A model generated the notes under the pieces. It saw nothing but the letters and a program-made list of their open reading frames with translations. It was not told the origin of the DNA and did no database searches. Below are positions 29,009 through 37,306 of a stretch of 64,000 nucleotides of DNA, piece after piece (within the stretch, counting starts at the first letter, position 1; every line of letters starts with the position of its first letter). Source of the DNA: Pseudescherichia vulneris NBRC 102420 (lineage in GTDB: Bacteria > Pseudomonadota > Gammaproteobacteria > Enterobacterales > Enterobacteriaceae). The position numbers were made by a program, and so were the translations under genes. The stretch is from contig NZ_BBMZ01000002.1 in NCBI RefSeq assembly GCF_000759795.1, positions 62,001 to 126,000 on the forward strand, given 5' to 3'.

Positions 29009-29820
29009 GCCTTCCCTCCTTCCGCCCAGGGAAAACAGGTTCTGTGCAGCGCCCGCAGCGCCAGATCCATCAGCCAGGCCAGCAGGGTGATCCAGACGAC
29101 GTACGGAATGATGACGTCCATTGCCATATAGCGGCGGACCAGAAAGATGCGGTAGCCCAGCCCGGCGGTGGAGGAGATCGCCTCGGCGGAGATCAGGAAC
29201 AGCCACGCAGATCCGAGCAGCAGCCGCAGAGAGGTAAGCAGGCGCGACAGCAGCTGCGGCAGTACGACGCGCAGGACCAGCGTCCAGCTGCTGGCCCCCA
29301 GCGTCTGGGCCTTAATCAGGATCTCCTGCGGGATCTCCCGCGCCCGGTGCTCAAGATCGCGGGCCAGCATCGGCGTAATGCCGATAACGATCAGCATGAT
29401 CTTGGACAGTTCATCAAGACCGAAGACAATAAACAGCACCGGTAGGATCGCCAGGGGTGGGATCATCGACAGCACGGTCATCAGGGGCGACAGCGATGCC
29501 CGCCACATTGGGAAGACCCCGGCGGTGATGCCGATGCACAGCCCGATCAGCGAGGCGATAACCAGCCCGGTGAGCAGGCGCGCCAGGCTCACCAGGGTAT
29601 CCAGCCAGAAGAGGTAGTCGCCGCTGCGCCTGTCCGGCGTGAAAGCCATCCGATCAATGGCGGCCAGCATGCCGTCGAGGCCCGGCAGCAGCTTGTCGTG
29701 CGGGTTGGCCTCAAGGCGTACCGCGGAGCCAAGAAAGTAGGCCGCCAGCAACAGGACAAACGGCAGCAGCACCAGCATAAGGCGCATACCAGGCTGTGGG
29801 TGGCGGTTAATTTGTCGCAT
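29005..29820 (-). CDS. ABC transporter permease (guanidine/urea uptake)
   Basis: Inner-membrane permease of 271 residues with about six membrane segments. The loop with EIPQEILIKAQTLGASSW is the EAA-type contact with the ATPase. It is related to SsuC/TauC permeases found beside urea carboxylase genes. The N-terminus overlaps nothing; the C-terminus overlaps the ATPase gene by ATGA, so the two are probably made together. Confidence 0.9.
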   Translation of the reverse strand: MRQINRHPQPGMRLMLVLLPFVLLLAAYFLGSAVRLEANPHDKLLPGLDGMLAAIDRMAFTPDRRSGDYLFWLDTLVSLARLLTGLVIASLIGLCIGITAGVFPMWRASLSPLMTVLSMIPPLAILPVLFIVFGLDELSKIMLIVIGITPMLARDLEHRAREIPQEILIKAQTLGASSWTLVLRVVLPQLLSRLLTSLRLLLGSAWLFLISAEAISSTAGLGYRIFLVRRYMAMDVIIPYVVWITLLAWLMDLALRALHRTCFPWAEGGKA

Positions 29821-29838
29821 GCACAGGCTCCGTTAGTC

Positions 29839-30897
29839 TTAAAGTTTGCCGTCGGCGGCCAGCTTCACGAAGCTGTCGTCAAAGCGCAGCTTGACGTTGC
29901 CCGCATCGCCCTGGGTCACGTTGCCTGGGAAGGCCATGCCGATAAAGTCCGCGCTCTGCGCCCCATCACCCAGTAGCCCCTTGTCGAAGGAGAACTGCGC
30001 TACGCGCTGCATGGTTTTCGCCAGATCGCTCGAAGTAGTGAAAGCGAGGTTATCCGCCGGGGTATAGAAGAGATGGGTGGTTTTTAGCTGCGCCTGGTAG
30101 CCCGCCAGATCGGTGCCGGAGGCTGCCGCCATGGCGTTCAGCGCCTTCGCATCCTGGGCTTTCATCAGGCCCATCATTTCGTACCATGCTCCGGTCAACG
30201 CCTTGCCCAGCGCCGGGTTATCCTTCAGCGTTTCGGTATTGACCACCATCATGTCGATCAGCTCGCCCGGTACGGCGGTAGAGCTAAATACTTCGGTGGT
30301 TTTCGGCGTCGCCTTGATGGTGGAGAGCTGCGGGTTCCACGCCACCGCCGCCTGGACGTCATCGGTGGCGAACGCAGAGACGATGTCAGCATCGGAGGTG
30401 TTCACCACCGTCACGTCACGCTCCTGCAACCCGGCCTTCTCCAGACCGCGCACCAGCAGATAGTGGGAGACAGACAGCTCCGGCAGGTAGATTTTCATCC
30501 CTTTCAGGTCGGCGAGCTTTTTGCGTTCGCCCTTAAGCACCACGCCGTCGTTGCCTTCGGAGTAGCTGCCGAGGACCAGCGCCGTGGTATCGACCCCGCC
30601 TGCGGCCGGAATGGTCAGCGCATCCATATTGGTCATGGTGCAGCCGTCAAACTGACCGGCGGTATACTGGTTAATGGATTCGATATAGTCATTGAGCTGG
30701 ACGACGTTGATTTTGATGCCGTACTTACTCGCCCATTTGTCGATGATCTTCTCGCTGCTGATGGTGCCCCACGGCATCCAGCCCGCGTAGATGGTCCAGC
30801 AGACGTTGAACTCTTTTTTAGCCGCCGCGAATGAGGGAACGCTGGTAAGCAGGGCCAGCGACAGAGCAAGCGTGCGGAGAAAGGAACGTTTTTTCAT
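29839..30897 (-). CDS. Periplasmic substrate-binding protein of the guanidine/urea ABC transporter
   Basis: NMT1/SsuA-like binding protein of 352 residues. A signal peptide (MKKRSFLRTLALSLALLTSV, cleavage likely after SFAAA) precedes KEFNVCWTIYAGWMPWG. The family is the binding protein linked to urea carboxylase, so guanidine is the likely ligand. I chose the ATG at 30897, since the upstream open frame is the riboswitch and its terminator. First gene of the operon; 18 bases separate it from the permease. Confidence 0.9.
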   Translation of the reverse strand: MKKRSFLRTLALSLALLTSVPSFAAAKKEFNVCWTIYAGWMPWGTISSEKIIDKWASKYGIKINVVQLNDYIESINQYTAGQFDGCTMTNMDALTIPAAGGVDTTALVLGSYSEGNDGVVLKGERKKLADLKGMKIYLPELSVSHYLLVRGLEKAGLQERDVTVVNTSDADIVSAFATDDVQAAVAWNPQLSTIKATPKTTEVFSSTAVPGELIDMMVVNTETLKDNPALGKALTGAWYEMMGLMKAQDAKALNAMAAASGTDLAGYQAQLKTTHLFYTPADNLAFTTSSDLAKTMQRVAQFSFDKGLLGDGAQSADFIGMAFPGNVTQGDAGNVKLRFDDSFVKLAADGKL

Positions 30898-30918
30898 TAT
30901 CTGACCTCGGGTTGGCAC

Positions 30919-30955
30919 AAAAACAGGGAGCAGCGCGACACCCTCTGGTGCTGCT
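30919..30955 (-). terminator. Riboswitch expression platform (intrinsic terminator)
   Basis: On the minus strand AGCAGCACC and GGT...GCTGCT form a stem with an internal bulge, followed by CCCTG and five T's. It lies right after the class I guanidine aptamer and before the first gene. Formation would stop transcription without guanidine; read-through when guanidine stabilises the aptamer. Confidence 0.75.
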
Positions 30956-31050
30956 GTCTCCCGGGCTTTTGTCCCGCCGTGTAACCTCAGAGAGGTCGCC
31001 AGCTCTCGGACCAGCATTCATCAGCGATGAACCGGAACCCTAGCCAGCCA
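30951..31050 (-). promoter_or_regulatory. Class I guanidine riboswitch (ykkC)
   Basis: The minus strand carries the hallmark segments in order: GGCTAGGGTTCCGG, ATGCTGGTCCGAGAGC, TGGCGACCTC, and ACGGCGGGACAAAAGCCCGG ending in GAGA. These are the conserved core of the ykkC/guanidine-I aptamer. It precedes the ABC transporter gene and ends in an intrinsic terminator. The match is by eye but very full. Confidence 0.96.
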
Positions 31051-31095
31051 TTTTGTACAGATACGTTGTGTTGCGCTGCCTTCTGGATAGAACAG

Positions 31096-31111
31096 TGCAA
31101 AAGCTATGCCA
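31096..31111 (-). promoter_or_regulatory. sigma54 promoter of the guanidine operon
   Basis: The minus strand reads TGGCATAGCTTTTGCA, with GG and GC ten bases apart and the TTTGCA -12 form. Transcription would start near 31085, about 35 bases before the class I riboswitch. NtrC-like sites lie at about -87 and -105. Confidence 0.8.
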
Positions 31112-31163
31112 GGCGCTAACGCCCGCAAACGGTGCCTGCTGCGAGCGCAGCAGGCGAAAAGTG

Positions 31164-31198
31164 CGCCCCAAAATTGGGCAGTGCTATGTGATGGTGCA
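31164..31198. promoter_or_regulatory. Tandem NtrC-like sites upstream of the guanidine operon
   Basis: TGCTATGTGATGGTGCA (31182-31198) matches 11 of the 14 defined positions of TGCACYANNNTGGTGCA, with a perfect right half. On the minus strand TGCCCAATTTTGGGGCG (31180-31164) matches 10 of 14. The pair lies 87-105 bases upstream of the predicted start. A 9-bp GC-rich dyad (around 31134-31155) sits between sites and promoter. Apart from these elements I see nothing else in the 313-base gap. Confidence 0.6.
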
Positions 31199-31211
31199 AT
31201 ACGGCCGGATC

Positions 31212-31667
31212 CTACTCTTCCGCCTGGCTTTTACTGCCGGAGTAGATAAACCAGAGGGCAATTCCAAGGCAGACTACTGCCCCCAGTCGGGTAGCGGAGA
31301 AGGGGATCGCCTCGTTATGCAGCCAGCCAAAGTTATCGATCAGCATGCTCATCGCCAGCTGGCCGAAGATCACCGCCACGGTGGCCACCGCCGTGCCGAT
31401 ACGCTGCACCGCCAGCACCATAATCACGATATAGGGTACGCCCAGCAGCGCGCCGAGCAGCTGCCACTTCGGCACCTCCAGCAGGGTGACCGCATGCTTT
31501 GTCTCGAAGAAGAAGATCAGCAGGGCGGTAATCAGCGCTCCTACCGAGAAGGTGAGAAACGCGCTGCGAAACACGCCTACCTTGCTGCCCAGCTGGCCGT
31601 TGATCGCGGCCTGCACGCTTAACAGTGCGCCGCCCACTACGGAGAGAATAATCATCAGTAGGATCAT
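31212..31667 (-). CDS. YdcZ-type (DUF606) DMT membrane protein, second of pair
   Basis: Hydrophobic protein of 151 residues with five membrane segments, family DMT/YdcZ (DUF606). Starts MILLMIILSVVGGALLSVQAAINGQLGSKVG; the AxNGxLG motif is typical. It forms a pair with the upstream 144-residue paralogue, six bases away; such pairs probably make a heteromeric transporter. Substrate unknown. It lies upstream of the guanidine operon on the same strand, but with its own regulator beyond. Confidence 0.85.
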   Translation of the reverse strand: MILLMIILSVVGGALLSVQAAINGQLGSKVGVFRSAFLTFSVGALITALLIFFFETKHAVTLLEVPKWQLLGALLGVPYIVIMVLAVQRIGTAVATVAVIFGQLAMSMLIDNFGWLHNEAIPFSATRLGAVVCLGIALWFIYSGSKSQAEE

Positions 31668-31673
31668 TGTTCG

Positions 31674-32108
31674 TTATCCTTTTGCCACCAGCGCCAGTGC
31701 GGCGATGATGAAAACCAGTGCCCACAGGCGCTTTGCATCAATTTGTCTGCGCCCGGTCCCAAACAGTCCAAAGTGATCGATCACCAGGCTTTTAAACACC
31801 TGTCCGGCCAGGATGCCGATCATGCACATGGCTACCCCAACAATCGGCGCGGCCAAGGTGAGGATCACCACGTAAACCGGGCCGAGCACACCGCCGAGCA
31901 GCTGCCAGCCGGGCTGGCTGAAAAAGGAGGGGCTGGTGCGCGGGCTGAAGAAGAGCATCAGCAGGAAGGTGAGCGCGGCCCCGACGCCAAAGATGCTAAA
32001 GGTGGCCCACAGGTGCCCTACCTCGCCCCCCAGCGGGCCGAGAATGCCAGCCTCTACCGACAGCCCCATGCCGCCCACGATCACCAGTAAAATCAGTAAG
32101 AATTGCAT
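31674..32108 (-). CDS. YdcZ-type (DUF606) DMT membrane protein, first of pair
   Basis: 144-residue membrane protein with five hydrophobic segments, paralogue of the next gene (VVGGMGLSVEAGILGPLGGEVG). I chose the ATG at 32108 with GGGAG eight bases before it; the frame is open 17 codons further but has no ribosome site. Divergent from a LysR gene, 100 bases apart, which is likely to control it. Confidence 0.83.
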   Translation of the reverse strand: MQFLLILLVIVGGMGLSVEAGILGPLGGEVGHLWATFSIFGVGAALTFLLMLFFSPRTSPSFFSQPGWQLLGGVLGPVYVVILTLAAPIVGVAMCMIGILAGQVFKSLVIDHFGLFGTGRRQIDAKRLWALVFIIAALALVAKG

Positions 32109-32208
32109 GACTACGTCTCCCTTAAGAACAGAAGCGCAGCAGCCTAAAGCAACCTTCAATATTAAAAAACGCTATAATGCGGGAAACACCTTTGCAGGTT
32201 CTGCACTA

Positions 32209-33144
32209 ATGAACGATACAGGCTCGATCACTCTGCGCGCGCTGCGCTTTTTTGTTGCCGTCTACGATAAACAGAGTTTTTCAGCAGTGGCGCGCCGGGA
32301 GGGCGTCTCCGCCTCGATGATCTCTCGCACTGTGATCCAGCTGGAGAACGTGCTGGGGCAGCAGCTTTTCTATCGCAATACCCGGGCGGTGATCCCTACC
32401 GAAGCGGGTCATCTGTTTATGGTGCACGCTCGCGCCATGCTGGAAAACATGCACAGCGCGCAGACGGAGCTGCAAAACCGCGCCGCCGTGCCCGCCGGGC
32501 TGGTGCGTATCAATGCCCCGGTGTTCTTTGGTCAGCACCATATCGCTCCCTGGCTCAGCGACCTGGTGGCGCGCTATCCGCAGCTACAGATTGAGCTGAA
32601 CCAGACCGACGACTATATCGATCCCCATCGCGACGCTGCCGATCTGATCTTTCGCATTGGCACCCTAACCGACTCCTCTTTTCATGCGCGTATTTTAGGC
32701 ACCCAGCGCTACTACCTGGCCGCGTCACCGGACTACGTAGCAAAACACGGCGTGCCGCAGACGCCAGCGGAACTGAATCAGCATCGCTGCCTGGTCTACA
32801 GTGGCTCCTCCGGCCCTAACCGCTGGCTATTTAACGCCGAGGGCAGCGAGTGGGTGCACTACCCGGTAGCGGCCCACCTCAGCTCAAATAATGCTGAGAC
32901 GCTGCTTACCGCTGCGCTGGGCGGCATGGGAATTGTGTTATTTCCGGACTGGATGGTGGGCAGCTGCCTGCGGCAGGGAACATTAGTTGAGCTATTAGCT
33001 GACTATCACCCTACAATTAATGCCGGGCCGCAGCATATTGCCGTGATTTATCCCAACACCCGACATCCGCCTTTAACAGTACGTGCGGTTATCGATTATT
33101 TTGTCGAGGTTTATGGCACCCCCCTTTATTGGCAGGTCACCTGA
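32209..33144 (+). CDS. LysR-family transcription regulator
   Basis: LysR regulator of 311 residues: winged HTH in the first 65 residues (SFSAVARREGVSASMISRTVIQLE) and a substrate-binding domain. It resembles the group represented by E. coli YhjC/DmlR, with start at MNDTGSITLRALRFF. A TATAAT at 32173-32178 is a likely -10. Divergent from the YdcZ pair, which it probably regulates; the ligand is unknown. Confidence 0.87.
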   Translation: MNDTGSITLRALRFFVAVYDKQSFSAVARREGVSASMISRTVIQLENVLGQQLFYRNTRAVIPTEAGHLFMVHARAMLENMHSAQTELQNRAAVPAGLVRINAPVFFGQHHIAPWLSDLVARYPQLQIELNQTDDYIDPHRDAADLIFRIGTLTDSSFHARILGTQRYYLAASPDYVAKHGVPQTPAELNQHRCLVYSGSSGPNRWLFNAEGSEWVHYPVAAHLSSNNAETLLTAALGGMGIVLFPDWMVGSCLRQGTLVELLADYHPTINAGPQHIAVIYPNTRHPPLTVRAVIDYFVEVYGTPLYWQVT

Positions 33145-33258
33145 ACTCATGAGAAAGTTGTAGAATTAAAAAAATCTTCTACACTTATTTCCAAGGCTTC
33201 GATTTTAATCACGTTTTGATGAGGTCTTTAATATTCAACTGACAATCAGGAGAGTCTA

Positions 33259-33486
33259 ATGAAAAAAGCGATCGTTTTACCTGTTGCAATTTTACTTGGC
33301 GCAGCGGCCCTGTCTGGTTGTACCCGTACCAGCTATGCGATTCATACCAACGATGGCCGGACCATCATCACCGATGGCAAACCTGAGCAGACCGATGCAG
33401 GCCTGTTAGGCTATAAAGATGCCAACGGCGTTAAGCAGCAGATAAACCAGTCCGAAGTTCAGAAGGTCTCTGAAGTGCCTCATTAA
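33259..33486 (+). CDS. YgdI/YgdR-type small lipoprotein
   Basis: Lipoprotein of 75 residues with signal peptide and lipobox LSGC (Cys21), followed by a small beta domain (TSYAIHTNDGRTIITDGKPE) of the DUF903 YgdI/YgdR family. Function unknown. TCAGGAGAG precedes the ATG. Single-gene unit with its own terminator. Confidence 0.88.
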   Translation: MKKAIVLPVAILLGAAALSGCTRTSYAIHTNDGRTIITDGKPEQTDAGLLGYKDANGVKQQINQSEVQKVSEVPH

Positions 33487-33491
33487 TAGAA

Positions 33492-33514
33492 GGGCCCCTA
33501 CGGGGGCTTTTTTA
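33492..33514 (+). terminator. Rho-independent terminator after the lipoprotein gene
   Basis: GGCCCC-TAC-GGGGGC stem followed by a run of six T's, immediately after the stop. Confidence 0.88.
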
Positions 33515-33537
33515 TTGCCCCCTCCACCCTCTCTCAA

Positions 33538-34497
33538 TTAACGCCCCTTGCGCTTCTCAGAATACATCACCGTATCGGCATCCTTTAGCATATCCACGAG
33601 ATCGTCATATTTTTCCGTGCTATTTTCCAGCATGCCGTAGGCGTAATTTAACGGATATTTCTTACCTACATGACTATACCAGTCATCTATTTTAGTTTGC
33701 AGATTGAATAAAAACGCGTCGGCATCATTCTGTCCATTATGCGCCAGCAGCACGGCAAAAGCGCTACTGTCCACGCGCCCGCAGACGTCGCCACTTTTCA
33801 TGCAGCTATTAAGACATTTGGCGAAGGCACGTAGAGCATTATCTCCCTCAGCATGCCCCCAAATATCATTAAGAGAGTGCAAGTCTTCGACCACGAAATA
33901 GAGCAGCGTAAACGGCGTTGCGTCCCGGGTGAGCTCGACAAAGCGTTTATCGCCAATCTGGAAAAAACCACGGCGGTTAGGCAGCTCGGTCAGCTTATCG
34001 GTCATCGCCATGCCGATAATCACCAGCTCATCTTCCACAATCGCGCCTAAATCGAGCAGGAGATTAATATCGTCGGAGCTGAACTCCCGTGGCTTATTAT
34101 CCAGCAGGCAGATGGTCCCGGCGATCGATCCATCGGGCAGGCGCACCGGACAGCCCGCATAGAAACGCACAAAGGGTTCATCGTGTACGAGCGGGTTATT
34201 GTCGAAGCGGTCGTCTTTCAGCGCATCTTTAACGATCATAATGCCCTGCAGCAGGATCGCGTGGGCGCAGAAGGAGACGTTGCGCGAGGATTGCCGCATA
34301 TTGAACCCCTCGCAGGAGATCATCCACTGCCGATCCCGGTCCAACAGGGTGATCAGCGCAATGGGCACGTTAAAGGTCGCTTTTGCCAGCCGGGTAAGGC
34401 GTTGCAGCCGCTCATCGTCTTTTTTATCAAGTAAATCCATCATATAGAGCGATTTTAAGCGCTCTTTTTCATTAGCAGGTACACCGGGAAATTTCAT
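33538..34497 (-). CDS. GAF-GGDEF protein with degenerate cyclase site
   Basis: Protein of 319 residues with a GAF domain (about 25-160) and a GGDEF-like domain (165-319). The GGDEF signature is replaced by DSSAF (residues 243-247). The metal-binding Asp of the xxDxDxFK motif is also lost: the stretch reads FVVEDLHSLND. It should not make c-di-GMP. The ATG at 34497 follows AGAGAGGG; longer in-frame starts give an unlikely N-terminus. It converges with the lipoprotein gene and diverges from fic. Confidence 0.88.
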   Translation of the reverse strand: MKFPGVPANEKERLKSLYMMDLLDKKDDERLQRLTRLAKATFNVPIALITLLDRDRQWMISCEGFNMRQSSRNVSFCAHAILLQGIMIVKDALKDDRFDNNPLVHDEPFVRFYAGCPVRLPDGSIAGTICLLDNKPREFSSDDINLLLDLGAIVEDELVIIGMAMTDKLTELPNRRGFFQIGDKRFVELTRDATPFTLLYFVVEDLHSLNDIWGHAEGDNALRAFAKCLNSCMKSGDVCGRVDSSAFAVLLAHNGQNDADAFLFNLQTKIDDWYSHVGKKYPLNYAYGMLENSTEKYDDLVDMLKDADTVMYSEKRKGR

Positions 34498-34630
34498 AGA
34501 CGCCCTCTCTGGTTTTAAACAATATAACCGAGAAGTGCAGTTTTGGTAGGTTTGACGCCGATCATGCCGCCAGACAGTAGAGAATGGAATGATGTACGGC
34601 ACAGAACGAACATGACAAAGGGATTTTGCG

Positions 34631-35245
34631 ATGAGCCGATACAGCGTTTCACATAGCGAAGGAAAGTATGCCAGTGGGTCCGACGAGCTGGTTTTACAAA
34701 ATAAGTTAGGTATCACCTGTGCTAAAGAGATGGATGGCGCAGAATTGGTACTATTAGAGAAGCTCTATCAAACTGTTTTTGAAGAGAAATTCCCAACCGG
34801 TAAAATATCTTTCTCTATGATAAAGCACTGGCATCGCATTTGGTTAGGAAATATATATGAATGGGCTGGGCAGATAAGAGCGGTAAACATTAGTAAGGGA
34901 GGATTTATGTTTGCTCCCGCAGCTCAGTTACAAAAATTGATAAGCAGCTTCGATAAAAATTACCTCGCGACATATACACCATGCCATGGAATGGATATCG
35001 CTCATCTTGCAGAGGCCATCGCTGTTGTACATGTAGAATTAATACTTATCCATCCATTCCGTGAAGGTAATGGCCGTTTGGCACGGCTGCTGGCCGATGT
35101 GATGGCCGTTCAGGGCGGGCGTAAACCGTTGAATTATCAAAGCTGGGAGCATAATAAAGCGCGCTATATTGCTGCTATTCATGCTGGTATGGTGATGAAC
35201 TATAACCCAATGGCGCAATGGGTTATAAAGGCGCTAGAGGATTAG
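34631..35245 (+). CDS. Fic-domain protein
   Basis: Fic protein of 204 residues with intact active motif HPFREGNGRLAR (141-152), His141 as catalytic base. Such enzymes transfer AMP from ATP to target proteins. There is no inhibitory [S/T]xxxE[G/N] helix visible at its own N-terminus, so a separate antitoxin is expected. The gene is more AT-rich than its neighbours, suggesting transfer. Overlaps by four bases a convergent 56-codon ORF. Confidence 0.9.
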   Translation: MSRYSVSHSEGKYASGSDELVLQNKLGITCAKEMDGAELVLLEKLYQTVFEEKFPTGKISFSMIKHWHRIWLGNIYEWAGQIRAVNISKGGFMFAPAAQLQKLISSFDKNYLATYTPCHGMDIAHLAEAIAVVHVELILIHPFREGNGRLARLLADVMAVQGGRKPLNYQSWEHNKARYIAAIHAGMVMNYNPMAQWVIKALED

Positions 35246-35412
35246 ATGGCTAAACGTAGATGGGCAAACTTCTTACGCTGGATTTTTAAGGAAGCTTCAA
35301 TAGACTGCGATGATTGCCCTGTTTCGATGGCCGTTGACGTCACGACGGTCCGAGTAAGCTGTTCACGCGAAGGTTTCTTGTAGGGTACATTCCCGTTTTT
35401 AACGCTATCCAT
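35242..35412 (-). CDS. Small convergent ORF, possible Fic-linked antitoxin
   Basis: 56-residue basic peptide (MDSVKNGNVPYKKPSREQLT start) with AGGAG seven bases before the ATG at 35412. It contains STAIETG (from residue 26); class I Fic antitoxins use [S/T]xxxE[G/N], so Ser26...Glu30 fits while the last position is Thr. Placement opposite to fic and convergent is unusual. Not recognised otherwise. Confidence 0.5.
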   Translation of the reverse strand: MDSVKNGNVPYKKPSREQLTRTVVTSTAIETGQSSQSIEASLKIQRKKFAHLRLAI

Positions 35413-35540
35413 ACGGTATCTCCTGAGCAGCTCAAATAGAATACTATTATAAGCAAATACCGCCACGCTGTCTGCGAACTTATGATGAAGTACCTTGCCC
35501 AGGTCGCTCTCCCGCGTTCTGGGCAAGGCGCTAAACGGCG

Positions 35541-35975
35541 TTAGGCAACGCTGGCGATAAGGCCTTTGTCTACCTCCGCGCGGCTGATCGCACCGGTATC
35601 GTAGTGAAACACGGTCAGCACACGGCCGTTGCTCAGATCCTGCACCAGCGCCGGGGCGATGCGGAAGCTGGCTGCCAGTTCATCGCGACCCAGTCCCGGA
35701 CGACGCTTGCGGCGCTCGACGCGGAAGCGGATCTGGTTATATTTGGCCCAGCCAATCAGCACCGCCGCGTTGATCAGGGCGACCATCAGGTAGAACGTCA
35801 CCGTATTGACGGTAGAAAAGAGCGGGCCAAAGCCAATAAACGGCGCGTTGGCCAGCGCGTTGATCAGTCCTGCATAGACGAGGTAAGAGAACCCCAGCCA
35901 GGCAATCAGGGTCAGGGCCACGTCAAAAATACGCGGCATAATACGCAGTTCAGTAAAAATCAGCGGTTGTTTCAT
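35541..35975 (-). CDS. pgaD: PgaD, accessory subunit of the PNAG synthase
   Basis: Inner-membrane protein of 144 residues with two transmembrane segments in the N-terminal half ([20 protein letters not shown] and [18 protein letters not shown]). It binds PgaC and c-di-GMP to activate poly-beta-1,6-GlcNAc synthesis. Last gene of pgaABCD, overlapping pgaC by four bases. Confidence 0.92.
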   Translation of the reverse strand: MKQPLIFTELRIMPRIFDVALTLIAWLGFSYLVYAGLINALANAPFIGFGPLFSTVNTVTFYLMVALINAAVLIGWAKYNQIRFRVERRKRRPGLGRDELAASFRIAPALVQDLSNGRVLTVFHYDTGAISRAEVDKGLIASVA

Positions 35976-37306
35976 GGATCATTTCTTCCTATACCACGGT
36001 CAGGACTTACCCAGCGCGCTCTGCTGCGCTTGCGCATCAGCATCACTTTGGGGAAGGCGACCAACGTTGTGAACAAACTCAACATCCAATAAACCACCGG
36101 GAACCAAATGATCCAGAAAAGCGACGCGCCGATACCATGCTCATAGCGTCGTTCAATAATCAAACTCACCAAAAACTGCAGGAGACAAACCACGCCGAGC
36201 ATGAGCCCGGTAAAAGCCGGTGGGAACAGATGTTGTACATGGAGAGAACTGGGCATGGGGAAAACCAGCCCAACGAGGAACAGCAGGATCGTTACCGCAT
36301 AGGCAAACGCCCAGGCGGTCGAGAGGCAAAACTCCAGGAATAGCGGCCACATGCGGCGATACTCCCAGGCCCACAGGCGGCGCATGTTGACGATAAACAC
36401 CTCTGCCCCGCCCTGGGCCCAGCGCAGGCGCTGCTTCCACAGACCTTTCATGGTCTCCGGCATCAGGATCCAGCAGAGCGCACGCGGCTCGTAGAATACG
36501 GTCCAGTGACGCAGCTGCAGCTTCCAGCTGATGTCGATATCTTCCGTGATCATATCCGGGCTCCAGTAGCCCACTTCCGACAGCGCGCGACGGCGGAAGG
36601 CAGCAATTACGCCGGAGACGGTGAACACCTGACCGTAGACGCGCTGGGTGCGCTTGATCAGGCCGATGATTGAGGAGAACTCGCCAACCTGCACGCGGCC
36701 CACCAGCGTAGAGCGGGTGCGGATCCGCGGGTTGCCGGTGACTGCACCGACGCGAGGGTATTGCAGCAGCGGTGCCACCAGGTAGGCCGCCGCGTCGCGA
36801 TCCAGCAATGCATCACCATCGATACAGACCAGGAAATCGCTCCGCGCCGAGGCCGCGCCGGTCTGCAACGCCACCGCTTTGCCCTGGTTCTCCGCCAGAT
36901 GGATCACCCGCAGACGCGGATACTCAATCGCCAGCTGATCCAGCACCTCGCCGGTGTTGTCCTTTGAGCCGTCGTTGATGGCGATCACCTCGATATTTTC
37001 ATAGCGCTGGGCCAGCGCCGCCTCAATGGTCTCCCGCGCGTTCAGCCCCTCGTTATAGCAAGGGATCAGGATGGAAATGAGCGGGTTCCCCTCCAGCTGC
37101 GGCGGCGGCGTGTTTGGCCCCCAGGGCCAGTGACGCTCCCGATGGAACCAGAAGTAGAGCCCGCCGCTGATCCATAACGCGGACATAAACAGCGGCCAGA
37201 AGAAGACGAAGTTCAGGATCATATCGCCGGTGAAAATCGCCGCGACCCCCAGCGGGAAGCTGAACATCAGGCACAGTATGAGAAACGCTACAATGCGATC
37301 GGTCAT
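35972..37306 (-). CDS. pgaC: PgaC, poly-N-acetylglucosamine synthase
   Basis: GT2 glycosyltransferase of 444 residues. It has two N-terminal membrane segments, the catalytic part with DGDAL, TEDID and QRLRW (the Q/RxxRW motif), then C-terminal membrane segments. It polymerises GlcNAc from UDP-GlcNAc and extrudes the chain. Four-base overlaps with pgaB and pgaD. Confidence 0.96.
   Translation of the reverse strand: MTDRIVAFLILCLMFSFPLGVAAIFTGDMILNFVFFWPLFMSALWISGGLYFWFHRERHWPWGPNTPPPQLEGNPLISILIPCYNEGLNARETIEAALAQRYENIEVIAINDGSKDNTGEVLDQLAIEYPRLRVIHLAENQGKAVALQTGAASARSDFLVCIDGDALLDRDAAAYLVAPLLQYPRVGAVTGNPRIRTRSTLVGRVQVGEFSSIIGLIKRTQRVYGQVFTVSGVIAAFRRRALSEVGYWSPDMITEDIDISWKLQLRHWTVFYEPRALCWILMPETMKGLWKQRLRWAQGGAEVFIVNMRRLWAWEYRRMWPLFLEFCLSTAWAFAYAVTILLFLVGLVFPMPSSLHVQHLFPPAFTGLMLGVVCLLQFLVSLIIERRYEHGIGASLFWIIWFPVVYWMLSLFTTLVAFPKVMLMRKRSRARWVSPDRGIGRNDP

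Noticed and set aside
31134-31155. Terminator for the YdcZ pair
   Set aside because: A 9-bp GC-rich dyad is present but no T run follows on either strand, and it lies between enhancer sites and a sigma54 promoter.
33160-33185. Hairpin GTAGAA...TTCTAC before the lipoprotein gene as a riboregulator
   Set aside because: Short AT-rich stem with an eleven-base loop; more likely chance or a weak end of the LysR transcript.
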